Positions 16,910 to 25,334 of a DNA stretch of 42,650 bases are shown here, one piece after another. The notes beneath the pieces are model-generated. The model made no database searches. It was not told the origin of the DNA and saw only the letters and a program-made list of their open reading frames with translations. Origin of the DNA: an uncultured Victivallis sp. (GTDB taxonomy: Bacteria; Verrucomicrobiota; Lentisphaeria; Victivallales; Victivallaceae); contig NZ_CALXSK010000034.1 in NCBI RefSeq assembly GCF_944391105.1, positions 1-42,650 on the forward strand. Direction: 5' to 3'. The stretch's first letter is position 1, and each line of letters starts with the position of its first letter. A program made the translations under genes and the position numbers.

Positions 16910-18654
16910 AGTTGCTTATGCCGAATGGATTGAGCCACGATTACCGGACGGTGCGCCGTTTTTTCAAAATCGTGGAACTCATGGGGCGTTACGGATTTTG
17001 CGATCTGGCGGAGAACATCTATCCGAACCACCGGTTTCACTGGATGAAGAAGAGCGGCGGGAGCGGTTCGGTGCGCTATTCGCGCCCGGAGAAGCTGCGG
17101 ATGCTTTTTGAGGAGCTCGGGCCGACGTTCGTGAAGCTCGGGCAGATTCTCTCGACCCGTACCGACCTGATTTCGAAGGCGTATACGGATGAACTTGCCA
17201 AACTGACCGAACATGTTCCGCCGTTTCCGTTTTCGGAGGTCGAATCGATCATCCGGCAGGAGTTCGGCAGATCCGTGGGGGAGCTGTTTCTGGAGTTTTC
17301 CCGGGAGCCGATTGCGGCGGCGAGCATCGGACAGGTTCACGGCGCTCGACTTCCGGACGGCATGGAGGTCGTGGTCAAGGTGCGCCGTCCCGGGATTGTC
17401 GAAACGATCAACACCGATCTGGAGATCATGCGCTTCATCGCGGTGAAGATGGAGGAGTATTCCGAGGGGTTTGCACGGATGGAACCCTCCCGGATCGTGT
17501 CGGAATTCGCCTATTCACTCAAGCGGGAGCTGAACTACCGGGCCGAGGCGGCGAATCTGCTGCTTTTCCGCAAGAACATGGCCGGCACACCGCACATGAA
17601 GGTGCCGGCGCTCATCGACGAACTCTCTTCGGAACGGGTGCTCACGATGGAGCGAATTCACGGAGACTCGGTCGCATCGATTCTGGCCGATCCGGCGAAA
17701 CGGGAGAAATACGATTTGAAATTTCTCGCGGAAACGGGGGTGAATTCGCTGTTGAGCCAGATTTTCGAATACGGTTTTTTTCATGCGGATCCGCATCCCG
17801 GAAACATTTTCATAGAGCCGGGCAATATTCTGGTTTTCATTGATTTCGGGATGATGAGCCGGGTCAGTATGAAGGAGCGCAACGATTTTGTAAAGGTGAT
17901 GGATTATCTGCTTCGCGACGAGATTTCGCTGATGATCGACTGCGCGCTGCATATGACGATCACGGGGAAATACGCCGGCAGCCGCGATGAACTCGAACGC
18001 GATGCCGCCGACCTGATCTGCGAAAACATCAACCTGCCGCTGGAGAAAATCAGCGTTGCGCGCATCCTCGAACGACTGCTCGAACTGTTCGAGAAGTACC
18101 ACATGGCGCTCAAGCCGAACCTTTACATGATGTTCAAGGCGCTCATCACAATCGAACAGATCGGGCGGAGCTTCGACCCGAAACTCAAGATCGTCGAGAT
18201 GGTCGAGCCGTTCATCCGGAAGATGAAGCTGCGCGGTTTTGATCCGCGCAACCATCTGCGCCGGTTCCTCGACAATTTCGGGGAGAACCTCACCGCACTG
18301 GAGCGGCTGCCGGTTTCGCTGCGCGACGTCATGTCGAAGTTTGAGGAGGGACGCCTCACGCTGCGGGTTGAGCATCACCGGCTCAACGATATCGAAGAGA
18401 CGCTCTACGTCACCGGCGAACGGTTGTCGCGGTCGATGCTCGTTTCGGCGCTGCTGGTCGGTTCAGCCCTCCTGGTCGTCGCGAAGATTCCGCCCTACTG
18501 GGGGGAAAACACCTCGGTCATCGGCATGTTCGGGTTTCTGATCTCAGGCGGGTTGAGTCTGGTCATTCTCATCGCGGACCACCGCCAGCGGCGCAATTTC
18601 CTCAAGGAACGCGTACGCCGCAGACGCGAGGATGCGCAGAAACTTCACAAATGA
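16903..18654 (+). CDS. ABC1/AarF/UbiB-family atypical kinase
   Basis: A 583-aa member of the ABC1/UbiB family. Family motifs include the N-terminal FVKLGQILSTRTDLI (the KxGQ motif), the Ala-rich loop IAAASIGQVHGARL, the Lys in VVVKVRRPGI, and the catalytic and metal-binding blocks FHADPHPGNIF and VFIDFGMM. Two transmembrane helices lie at the C-terminus (about 517-535 and 540-558). These proteins bind nucleotide and support quinone or isoprenoid metabolism in other bacteria; in a presumed anaerobe the partner is unknown. The start overlaps the heparinase gene by 7 bases, an odd pairing suggesting operon packing rather than shared function. Confidence 0.9.
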   Translation: MLKLLMPNGLSHDYRTVRRFFKIVELMGRYGFCDLAENIYPNHRFHWMKKSGGSGSVRYSRPEKLRMLFEELGPTFVKLGQILSTRTDLISKAYTDELAKLTEHVPPFPFSEVESIIRQEFGRSVGELFLEFSREPIAAASIGQVHGARLPDGMEVVVKVRRPGIVETINTDLEIMRFIAVKMEEYSEGFARMEPSRIVSEFAYSLKRELNYRAEAANLLLFRKNMAGTPHMKVPALIDELSSERVLTMERIHGDSVASILADPAKREKYDLKFLAETGVNSLLSQIFEYGFFHADPHPGNIFIEPGNILVFIDFGMMSRVSMKERNDFVKVMDYLLRDEISLMIDCALHMTITGKYAGSRDELERDAADLICENINLPLEKISVARILERLLELFEKYHMALKPNLYMMFKALITIEQIGRSFDPKLKIVEMVEPFIRKMKLRGFDPRNHLRRFLDNFGENLTALERLPVSLRDVMSKFEEGRLTLRVEHHRLNDIEETLYVTGERLSRSMLVSALLVGSALLVVAKIPPYWGENTSVIGMFGFLISGGLSLVILIADHRQRRNFLKERVRRRREDAQKLHK

Positions 18655-18666
18655 TCCGCCGCGGCT

Positions 18667-19026
18667 TCAGGAAAAGCGCAGGCCGCAGACCGCTTCCACC
18701 GTCTCCAGAAATCGCACCGAGGGGATCGGACCGAAATCATCCTTCTCCTCGTGCGTGCCGTCGATGCGGAAATACATGTCCTCTTCGCCCTCGAACATCT
18801 CGACCCGCTTCAAGCCATGGTCGGTCAGGACATAGACGCCTTCGTCCGGAAAATTCTGGACGAGGTCGTCCTTGTTGACGATGTCCATCACCGCTTCACG
18901 TTCGGAACGGAAGTACAGTTGCACCCGTTCCATCACACCGTTTTTGTACTCCGCCGCCGTAATCAGCACGGCGTCCTTTTCCAGCAGTTCCCGCGCTTTC
19001 GCGGTCAGTTCCTTCGTTCCCGGCAT
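18667..19026 (-). CDS. Conserved hypothetical protein (119 aa)
   Basis: A soluble acidic protein of 119 residues, if ATG 19026 is used. That start lies 9 bases after AGGAG, while the ATG at 19035 nearly touches it. No signal or membrane segment is visible. The sequence (VLITAAEYKNGVMERVQLYFRS; FPDEGVYVLTDHGLKRVEMF) looks like a small alpha/beta fold. I do not recognise the family. It is transcribed away from adhE from a promoter at 19062-19090 and runs convergent to the ABC1 kinase gene, with a 12-base gap. Confidence 0.7.
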   Translation of the reverse strand: MPGTKELTAKARELLEKDAVLITAAEYKNGVMERVQLYFRSEREAVMDIVNKDDLVQNFPDEGVYVLTDHGLKRVEMFEGEEDMYFRIDGTHEEKDDFGPIPSVRFLETVEAVCGLRFS

Positions 19027-19061
19027 CGTTCCCATCTCCTGTTCCGGTTTCCTTTTTTCAT

Positions 19062-19090
19062 AGTATAATCACCCCTTCACGGAAAAGCAA
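19062..19090 (-). promoter_or_regulatory. Promoter for the 119-aa hypothetical gene
   Basis: Minus-strand TTGCTT (19090-19085) and TATACT (19067-19062) are 17 bases apart, about 35 bases upstream of ATG 19026. Confidence 0.6.
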
Positions 19091-19122
19091 CATTTTTTTC
19101 CCGGAAATCTGAGAAATTCCGC

Positions 19123-19150
19123 TTGCAATTTTATAAAGAAGGTTTATATT
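19123..19150 (+). promoter_or_regulatory. adhE promoter
   Basis: TTGCAA (19123-19128) and TATATT (19145-19150) with a 16-base spacer, in an AT-rich intergenic stretch about 100 bases upstream of adhE. Confidence 0.5.
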
Positions 19151-19165
19151 AGGTTTAGATAAAAA

Positions 19166-19191
19166 AATATCGATGTTAAAATATCGATATT
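19166..19191 (+). promoter_or_regulatory. Tandem AATATCGAT operator-like motif in the adhE leader
   Basis: AATATCGATGTT (from 19166) is followed 14 bases on by the perfect 12-bp palindrome AATATCGATATT (19180-19191). The pair sits just downstream of the expected transcription start, a classic repressor position. It does not resemble the Rex consensus. The binding protein is unknown. Confidence 0.45.
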
Positions 19192-19247
19192 GCGTTATCC
19201 AAAAGGCGGAAACACGACACTTGAGATAGAGGCAGGAGGGCTGGATC

Positions 19248-21926
19248 ATGGCTGAAAAGAAACAAGTTCCGATGACTGAGGAGCAGAAGTTGAAGGAAGA
19301 GCGCGACCGTGAGATGCTGAACGAGCTGATCGGGCGGGTGAAGGCGGCACAGATCAAGTACGCGGAGTACACGCAGGAGCAGGTCGACAAGATCTTTGCG
19401 GCTGCGGCGCTCGCGGCGAACAACGCGCGGATTCCGCTGGCTCAGATGGCGGTGGCGGAGTCCGGAATGGGCGTGGTGGAAGACAAGGTCATCAAGAACC
19501 ACTTCGCGTCCGAGTATATCTACAACAAATACCGTGATATGAAGACCTGCGGCGTCATCGAGGAGAACGAGGCCTACGGAATCGCGAAGGTTGCCGAGCC
19601 GGTCGGCGTGATCGCCGGCATTGTTCCGACCACGAACCCGACGTCGACGGCGATTTTCAAGTCCCTGCTCGCGCTCAAGACCCGGAACGGCATTATCTTC
19701 AGTCCCCATCCGCGGGCCAAGAAGAGCACGATTGAAGCGGCACGGATCGTCCTTGAGGCGGCGGTGAAGGCGGGAGCTCCGGAGGGGATCATCGGCTGGA
19801 TCGAGGAACCTTCTGTACTGCTTTCGAACCATTTGATGTGCCACCCGGACATCAGTTTGATTCTTGCGACCGGCGGCCCGGGCATGGTGAAGGCGGCCTA
19901 TTCGAGCGGCACCCCGGCGGTCGGCGTCGGCCCCGGCAACACTCCGGTGGTGATGGGGGAAACCTGCGACATCAAGATGGCGGTCAGCTCGGTTCTTCAG
20001 AGCAAGACCTTCGACAACGGTATGATCTGCGCATCCGAGCAGTCGGTCACGGCGGTTGCGGCGATTTACGATGCGGTCAAGAAGGAGTTCGCCTACCGCG
20101 GCGCCCACATCCTCACGAAGGCAGAGGCGAAGAAGGTCGGCGACCTCATCCAGATCGACGGCAAACTCAATCCGAAGATCGTCGGGCAGAGCGCCTACAA
20201 AATTGCGGAAATGGCCGGTGTGACCGTGCCGTCCAACACGAAGGTGCTGATCGCCGAGACCGACGGCGTCGGTCCGGATTACCCGTTCAGCCGCGAAAAG
20301 CTCTCCCCGGTTCTCGCGCTCTACAAGGCCAAGGACTTTGAGGCGGCGGTCGAGAACGCGAAGAAGCTGCTCGCGTACGGCGGTCTCGGACACACGAGCG
20401 TGCTCTACACGAATTCCCAGAATTTCGAGCGGGCGAAATATTACGGTCACGTCATGATGTCCTCGCGGACGCTGGTCAATATGCCATCGAGCCAGGGAGC
20501 GATCGGCGACATCTACAACTTCGCGTTGAATCCGTCTCTGACGCTCGGCTGCGGCAGCTGGGGCGGCAACTCGGTCAGTGAGAACGTCACGCCGATGCAG
20601 CTTTTGAACATCAAGTCGATTGCGAAACGGAGAGAGAATATGTTGTGGGTCCGGATTCCGGAAAAGGTTTATTTCAAATACGGTTGTCTGCCGGTGGCGA
20701 TCGGCGACCTTGCGGGACGCAAGCGGGCGTTCATTGTAACGGACAAGTTCCTTTACTCGACCGGCATCCTGAACGATCTGCTGCATGCGCTCGACAAGAT
20801 GGGCATTGCGACCGAAGTGTTTGCGGACGTCGAGCCGGATCCGACCATCCAGCTCGCCCGCAAGGGACTCGAGCGGATCAACTCCTTCCAGCCCGATGCG
20901 ATCATCGCGGTTGGCGGCGGCAGCCCGATCGACGCGGCGAAAATCATGTGGCTCATGTACGAGCAGCCGGAAATCAGCTTCGAGGATGTCGCGATGCGGT
21001 TCATGGATATCCGCAAGCGGATCGTGAAGCTGCCGGAACTCGGAAAGAAGGCGACCATGGTCGCGATTCCGACCACCTCCGGAACCGGTTCGGAAGTGAC
21101 GCCGTTCGCGGTCATCACCGACGCCGAAACCGGCAACAAGTATCCGCTTGCTGATTACGCGCTGACTCCGAAGATGGCGATCATCGACACCCAGCTCGTG
21201 ATGAAGATGCCGAAGCGGCTGACCGCGTACAGCGGCATCGACGCCCTGACTCATGCGCTTGAGGCACGCGTCTCGGTCATGGCCAGCGACTACACGAATT
21301 CGCTTGCGAACGAGGCGGCCCGGCTCGTCTTCGAATACCTGCCGCGCTGCTACGGCAACGGCGCGATGGACGAGGAGGCGCGGGAGCACATGCACAACGC
21401 CTCGACCATGGCCGGCATGGCGTTTGCGAACGCGTTCCTGGGCGTCTGCCATTCGATGGCGCACAAACTCGGCGGCATGTACCACATTCCGCACGGTCTT
21501 GCGAACGCGATGCTGATCTGCGAAGTGATCCGCTTCAACGCGACCGACGTCCCGACCAAGCAGGGCACGTTCCCGCAGTACAAGTATCCGAATGCGAAGG
21601 CGGCCTATGCGAACATCGCAACCTACTGCGGACTCGGCGGGCGCACCGACGATGAGAAGATCGAAAAGCTCATCGAAGCGATCGAAAAACTCAAGACCGA
21701 ACTTGAGATTCCGAAGAGCATCAAGGAGTACGGCATCGACGAGGCGACCTTCCTCGCGCAGCTCGACGAGCTCGCGCTCAAGGCGTTCGACGACCAGTGC
21801 ACCGGCGCAAATCCGCGGTATCCGCTGGTTTCCGAGATCAAGGAGATGTTGTTGAAGGTCTATTACGGAGCTGAATACACTGGACACCGGGCCGCGCTGT
21901 CCGGTGAAAAGTCCATGGCGATGTAA
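19248..21926 (+). CDS. adhE: Bifunctional aldehyde-alcohol dehydrogenase AdhE
   Basis: An 892-aa fusion that reduces acetyl-CoA to acetaldehyde and then ethanol with two NADH. The N-terminal CoA-acylating aldehyde dehydrogenase (about 1-440) contains VPTTNPTSTAIFK and the catalytic Cys261 in FDNGMICASEQS. The C-terminal iron-dependent alcohol dehydrogenase (about 455-885) contains GGGSPIDAAK, PTTSGTGSEVTPFAVI, and the Fe-binding His segments DALTHALEA and HSMAHKLGGMYHIPHG. Length matches the family (about 870-900). GGCAGGAGGG precedes ATG 19248. It has its own promoter and a strong terminator at 21941, so it is a single-gene unit beside the hydrogenase cassette. AdhE usually forms cytoplasmic spirosome filaments. 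Confidence 0.97.
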   Translation: MAEKKQVPMTEEQKLKEERDREMLNELIGRVKAAQIKYAEYTQEQVDKIFAAAALAANNARIPLAQMAVAESGMGVVEDKVIKNHFASEYIYNKYRDMKTCGVIEENEAYGIAKVAEPVGVIAGIVPTTNPTSTAIFKSLLALKTRNGIIFSPHPRAKKSTIEAARIVLEAAVKAGAPEGIIGWIEEPSVLLSNHLMCHPDISLILATGGPGMVKAAYSSGTPAVGVGPGNTPVVMGETCDIKMAVSSVLQSKTFDNGMICASEQSVTAVAAIYDAVKKEFAYRGAHILTKAEAKKVGDLIQIDGKLNPKIVGQSAYKIAEMAGVTVPSNTKVLIAETDGVGPDYPFSREKLSPVLALYKAKDFEAAVENAKKLLAYGGLGHTSVLYTNSQNFERAKYYGHVMMSSRTLVNMPSSQGAIGDIYNFALNPSLTLGCGSWGGNSVSENVTPMQLLNIKSIAKRRENMLWVRIPEKVYFKYGCLPVAIGDLAGRKRAFIVTDKFLYSTGILNDLLHALDKMGIATEVFADVEPDPTIQLARKGLERINSFQPDAIIAVGGGSPIDAAKIMWLMYEQPEISFEDVAMRFMDIRKRIVKLPELGKKATMVAIPTTSGTGSEVTPFAVITDAETGNKYPLADYALTPKMAIIDTQLVMKMPKRLTAYSGIDALTHALEARVSVMASDYTNSLANEAARLVFEYLPRCYGNGAMDEEAREHMHNASTMAGMAFANAFLGVCHSMAHKLGGMYHIPHGLANAMLICEVIRFNATDVPTKQGTFPQYKYPNAKAAYANIATYCGLGGRTDDEKIEKLIEAIEKLKTELEIPKSIKEYGIDEATFLAQLDELALKAFDDQCTGANPRYPLVSEIKEMLLKVYYGAEYTGHRAALSGEKSMAM

Positions 21927-21940
21927 TTCACCGTTCAACA

Positions 21941-21978
21941 CGGATGCGGGAAAAGGGAGTTTCCCGCATCCGTTTTTT
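21941..21978 (+). terminator. Terminator of adhE
   Basis: CGGATGCGGGAAA (21941-21953) pairs perfectly with TTTCCCGCATCCG (21960-21972) across a 6-base loop and is followed by TTTTTT. Confidence 0.95.
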
Positions 21979-22020
21979 CGTTTTCGTCGGAAATATCTCA
22001 CGATTTTTTCTCCATGGGTC

Positions 22021-22049
22021 TTGAAAATCGCCGCTCACACCAGTACATT
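22021..22049 (+). promoter_or_regulatory. Candidate promoter of the hydrogenase cassette
   Basis: TTGAAA (22021-22026) and TACATT (22044-22049) have a 17-base spacer and lie 38 bases upstream of the first 2Fe-2S gene. Confidence 0.4.
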
Positions 22050-22086
22050 GCATAGACTGCATCGGAATTCAATTCAAGGCGGGAAA

Positions 22087-22344
22087 ATGGCAAAACCGAA
22101 AATCGTGATCTGTCTGGGAAGCTCGTGCTTTGCGCGCGGGAACGAGGAGAACATCAAAGTCGTGGAGGATTACCTCACGCGAAACTCCTATCAGGATGAG
22201 GTCGACGTGGAGCTCTCGGGAACTCTCTGCCAGGGAAAGTGCGCCGACGGCCCGAATGTCATCATCAACGGGGAATTCTACAGCAAAATCGATCCGGGTG
22301 TGATGCTCGATCTGCTGAAGAAGCTGCTTCCGCCGCGCGCCTGA
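22087..22344 (+). CDS. Thioredoxin-like [2Fe-2S] ferredoxin (HndA/NuoE C-terminal type)
   Basis: An 85-aa protein with the four cysteines of the thioredoxin-like [2Fe-2S] fold: C9-x4-C14 (CLGSSC) and C48-x3-C52 (CQGKC). It matches only the cluster-binding half of NuoE/HndA subunits and lacks their helical N-terminal part. It probably carries electrons for the hydrogenases encoded downstream. ATG 22087 follows a GGCGGG site; the longer frame from 21904 runs through the adhE terminator and is rejected. A second protein of the same kind is encoded at 25335. Confidence 0.88.
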   Translation: MAKPKIVICLGSSCFARGNEENIKVVEDYLTRNSYQDEVDVELSGTLCQGKCADGPNVIINGEFYSKIDPGVMLDLLKKLLPPRA

Positions 22345-22358
22345 GCGCATGGAAACGA

Positions 22359-22388
22359 TTGCGAATGCCCGCGTAATCCTTCTATATC
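22359..22388 (+). promoter_or_regulatory. Possible internal promoter before hydS
   Basis: TTGCGA (22359-22364) and TATATC (22383-22388) with an 18-base spacer, about 20 bases before hydS. A weak candidate. Confidence 0.3.
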
Positions 22389-22409
22389 TTACTACGGAGA
22401 ACATCGACC

Positions 22410-24125
22410 ATGAATCTGCATTTCCCGGTATATACGACGGAAAACATCTGTCATGACTGCTACAAATGCATTCGTCACTGTCCGTGCAAGGCCATTCGCA
22501 TCGTTGACGGCCGGGCGGGGGTGATTCAGGAGCTCTGCGTGGCCTGCGGCATGTGCGTGAAGGTCTGCCCCGCCCATGCGAAGAAGATCCGGCCGGACCT
22601 CGCACGCGCCCGCTATCTGCTTGGCAGCGGAAAGAAGGTCTATGCTTCGCTTGCGCCGTCGTTTGTGAGTTACTTCAAGCAGTATGAGCCCGGGGCTCTG
22701 GCTGCGGCGATCAAACGTCTCGGATTTGCGGGCGTCAGTGAAACGGCGCTCGGAGCGCAGGCGGTCAGCGCCGAAACCGGAGCGTTCCTCGCGACTGCCG
22801 AGCCGGGCATTTATCTCTCGAGCGCCTGTCCGGCGGTGGTCGATTATGTGAAGAAGTACGCTCCCCTGTATGTTCCAAAGATCACATCGGTGCTTTCGCC
22901 GCTGCTTTCCCATGCGAAGCTGCTGCGCAGGGAGTTCGGAGACGACATCGGAGTTGTGTTTTTCGGCCCGTGCGCGGCGAAGAAGAATGAGGCGGACCGC
23001 CACGAGCAGCTGCTCGATCTGGCGCTGACCTTCAGCGATCTGGCCGAATGGCTTGCGTCCGAGAACATCGATCCCGGCAAGATCAACCGCGGCGACTACG
23101 TCGAAATGGTTCCGGAGCGGGCGCGGGAGGGAAAAATCTACGCCGTTGAAGGCGGCATGAACGATACACTGCGCGATCCGAAAGGCGGGAACATCCGTTT
23201 TCACGCGGTTTCCGGGCTGCAGAATCTTGCGCGGCTGCTGAAGGAGTCACCGACCAGGGAGGAGATGGGAGATTGCCGGCTCTTCATCGAGTGCCTCGCT
23301 TGTTCCGGAGGCTGTGTGAACGGGCCGGTGATGCCGCAGGAGAATGCCGGAACGCTCTCGTCGATCTTCCAGGTCGCGCGCGGTTACGACGGTTCGAACA
23401 GCCTGTCGCGCAAAGTTGAAGTCCCGATCGACGAACGGATTGTCGCCGAACCCCAAAGTGACGCGGAAGTGACCGAGGAGGATATCAAGAACGCACTCGC
23501 GTCGGTCGGCAAGTTCACGCCGGCGGACGAACTCAACTGCGGCGGCTGCGGGTACTTCAGCTGCCGCGACTTCGCGAAGGCGCTGCTGGCGAACAAGGCG
23601 GAGATCGGTATGTGCGTCTCTTATCTGCGGCAGCTTGCGCAGAAGAAGAGCAATGCGCTGATCCGTTACATTCCGGCGGGGGTGGTGATTGTCGACCGTC
23701 ATATGAAGATCGTCGAGTGCAACCGCCGCTTTGCGGAACTCTTCGACGAAGACACGGTGCTCGCCTACGACTCCTGCGGCGGGTTGACCGGGGCGGAGCT
23801 CGGGGCGTTCGCGGATTTCAGCGATCTGGTGGCGGCGGCGCTGATCTCCGGCGGAGAGGTGGAGCGGCACAATCAGGTGTGCGGCGACAAGATTTTGAAT
23901 GTCAGCGTTTTCTGCATCGCGCAGAACCAGAGCGTCGGTGCGATTATCCAGGATGTGACGAGTCTCGAACTTCATCGCGAGCAGGTTTCCGAAAAGGCGC
24001 GCAAGGTGATTCAAAAGAACATCATCACCTGCCAGAAGATCGCCCGCGATCTCGGCGAACATATGGCCGAGACCGAAATCCTGTTGCGTGAAGTCGCCGG
24101 AAGTTACACCGAAATCAAGAAGTGA
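22410..24125 (+). CDS. hydS: PAS-containing sensory [FeFe] hydrogenase (HydS-like)
   Basis: A 571-aa protein. Residues 14-24 and 43-53 hold two [4Fe-4S] ferredoxin motifs (C14, C17, C20, C24; C43, C46, C49, C53). The hydrogenase domain (about 60-310) keeps the four H-cluster cysteines: C140 in SSACP, C188 in FFGPCAAKK, and C298-x3-C302 in CLACSGGC. The proton-transfer Cys of the usual TSCCP is Ala139, and the Met before PC is Gly. A further Fe-S domain follows (C377, C380, C385, C402), then a PAS domain (about 412-520, GVVIVDRHMKIVECNRRFAE) and a helical C-terminus. This architecture is that of putative H2-sensing group C enzymes. It lacks obvious kinase or DNA-binding output; the phosphatase gene it overlaps is the likely partner (inference). 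GGAG lies 9 bases before ATG 22410. Confidence 0.87.
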   Translation: MNLHFPVYTTENICHDCYKCIRHCPCKAIRIVDGRAGVIQELCVACGMCVKVCPAHAKKIRPDLARARYLLGSGKKVYASLAPSFVSYFKQYEPGALAAAIKRLGFAGVSETALGAQAVSAETGAFLATAEPGIYLSSACPAVVDYVKKYAPLYVPKITSVLSPLLSHAKLLRREFGDDIGVVFFGPCAAKKNEADRHEQLLDLALTFSDLAEWLASENIDPGKINRGDYVEMVPERAREGKIYAVEGGMNDTLRDPKGGNIRFHAVSGLQNLARLLKESPTREEMGDCRLFIECLACSGGCVNGPVMPQENAGTLSSIFQVARGYDGSNSLSRKVEVPIDERIVAEPQSDAEVTEEDIKNALASVGKFTPADELNCGGCGYFSCRDFAKALLANKAEIGMCVSYLRQLAQKKSNALIRYIPAGVVIVDRHMKIVECNRRFAELFDEDTVLAYDSCGGLTGAELGAFADFSDLVAAALISGGEVERHNQVCGDKILNVSVFCIAQNQSVGAIIQDVTSLELHREQVSEKARKVIQKNIITCQKIARDLGEHMAETEILLREVAGSYTEIKK

Positions 24126-24133
24126 GCCTGAAA

Positions 24134-25321
24134 ATGCCGAACGATGTATTTGTCGAAATGGAGTGCAGCCAGCTCATCCACGACGGGGAAGATGTCTGCG
24201 GCGACGATTTTCTGTTCGAGCGTCTCGAGGCGGAGAACCGTCATCTTGCGGTGCTTTCCGACGGACTCGGCAGCGGGATCAAGGCGAATCTGCTCGCGTC
24301 GATGACCACGACGATGGCGATGAAGTTCATCCGCTCGGACATGGACGTGCTGCAGTCGGCGGAGATCATCATGGATACGCTGCCGGTGTGCGAGATCCGC
24401 AAGATCAGCTACGCGACCTTCACGGTGTTCGATCTCCAGATCGGCGGAAAGTCGCGGATCATCGAAATGGACAATCCGCCGTTCATCCATCTGCGCAACA
24501 ACAAGGATCTTCAGGTCAAGCGTCAGAGCATGGTTTCCGAGCGGTGGCCGGACCGGCGCGTGCAGCTGGCTGAGCTTTATGCGATCACGGGCGACCGGCT
24601 CATCGCGTTTTCGGACGGGGTGACGCAGGCGGGGCTCGGGCAGCCGGGATACAAGTTCGGCTGGCGGCGTGAAGGGTGTCTGGAATTCATTCAGCAGAAG
24701 GTCGCGGAGTGTCCGGATATTTCCGCGCGCGATCTCTCGCAGGCGGTGGTTTCAGCCGCGCGGCTGCGCAACCGGGACAGCCGCTGCATCGACGATATCA
24801 GCTGCATGGTGATCTACCTGCGTCAGCCGCGGCGGCTGCGGCTGCTGACCGGGCCGCCGTTCCGGCCGGAATCGGACGCGGCCTACGCGGAACTTGTGCG
24901 GAATTTCGACGGCAAATGCGTGCTCTGCGGCGGTACGACCGCGAACATCGTTTCGCGCGAACTCAAGCGGCCGGTCGAGGTCGATATGAAACTGATGATG
25001 AAAGCGGGGTCTCTGCCGCCGCCGGCGAAGCTGGAAGGGGTTGATCTTGTGACGGAGGGAATTCTGACGTTGACCGATGTGGCTCAGCGTCTGGAGTCCG
25101 GTTCCGGTTTGTCCGGGGATGTGCCGCTTGCGGCCCGGCTGATGATCGAGCTCTTCCGACAGAGCGACGAGATCGAGTTCGTGGTCGGGACGAAAGTCAA
25201 CGAGGCGCACCAGGATCCGAGCCTGCCTGTGGATCTCGAAATTCGGCGCAACATCGTCCGCCGGCTCAAGACGGTGCTGGAAACGAAGTATCGGAAACGC
25301 GTACTGATGCGGTTTTTTTAG
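24134..25321 (+). CDS. SpoIIE/PP2C-type serine phosphatase of the hydrogenase cassette
   Basis: A 395-aa protein (ATG 24134; a GTG at 24122 overlapping the hydS stop would add four residues). The PP2C-like domain covers about 1-230: CGDDFLFE near the N-terminus, the metal-binding Asp in VLSDGLGSG, AFSDGVTQAG and DDISCMVIYL. A C-terminal region of about 160 residues (GKCVLCGGTTANIVSREL; GVDLVTEGILTLTDV) accompanies these phosphatases next to sensory hydrogenases. It is likely the signal output of HydS, removing phosphate from an unknown Ser/Thr protein in the cytoplasm. No kinase or anti-sigma gene is visible nearby. Confidence 0.85.
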   Translation: MPNDVFVEMECSQLIHDGEDVCGDDFLFERLEAENRHLAVLSDGLGSGIKANLLASMTTTMAMKFIRSDMDVLQSAEIIMDTLPVCEIRKISYATFTVFDLQIGGKSRIIEMDNPPFIHLRNNKDLQVKRQSMVSERWPDRRVQLAELYAITGDRLIAFSDGVTQAGLGQPGYKFGWRREGCLEFIQQKVAECPDISARDLSQAVVSAARLRNRDSRCIDDISCMVIYLRQPRRLRLLTGPPFRPESDAAYAELVRNFDGKCVLCGGTTANIVSRELKRPVEVDMKLMMKAGSLPPPAKLEGVDLVTEGILTLTDVAQRLESGSGLSGDVPLAARLMIELFRQSDEIEFVVGTKVNEAHQDPSLPVDLEIRRNIVRRLKTVLETKYRKRVLMRFF

Positions 25322-25334
25322 AAAGGGAAAGAAG

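Noticed and set aside
19070..19247. Rex-binding site before adhE
   Set aside because: No TTGTGAA-N4-TTCACAA-like sequence was found in the leader.
19176..22001. 941-aa minus-strand frame opposite adhE
   Set aside because: AdhE is unmistakable on the plus strand, and the antisense product is a typical Arg/His/Asp-rich shadow that also crosses the adhE promoter and terminator.
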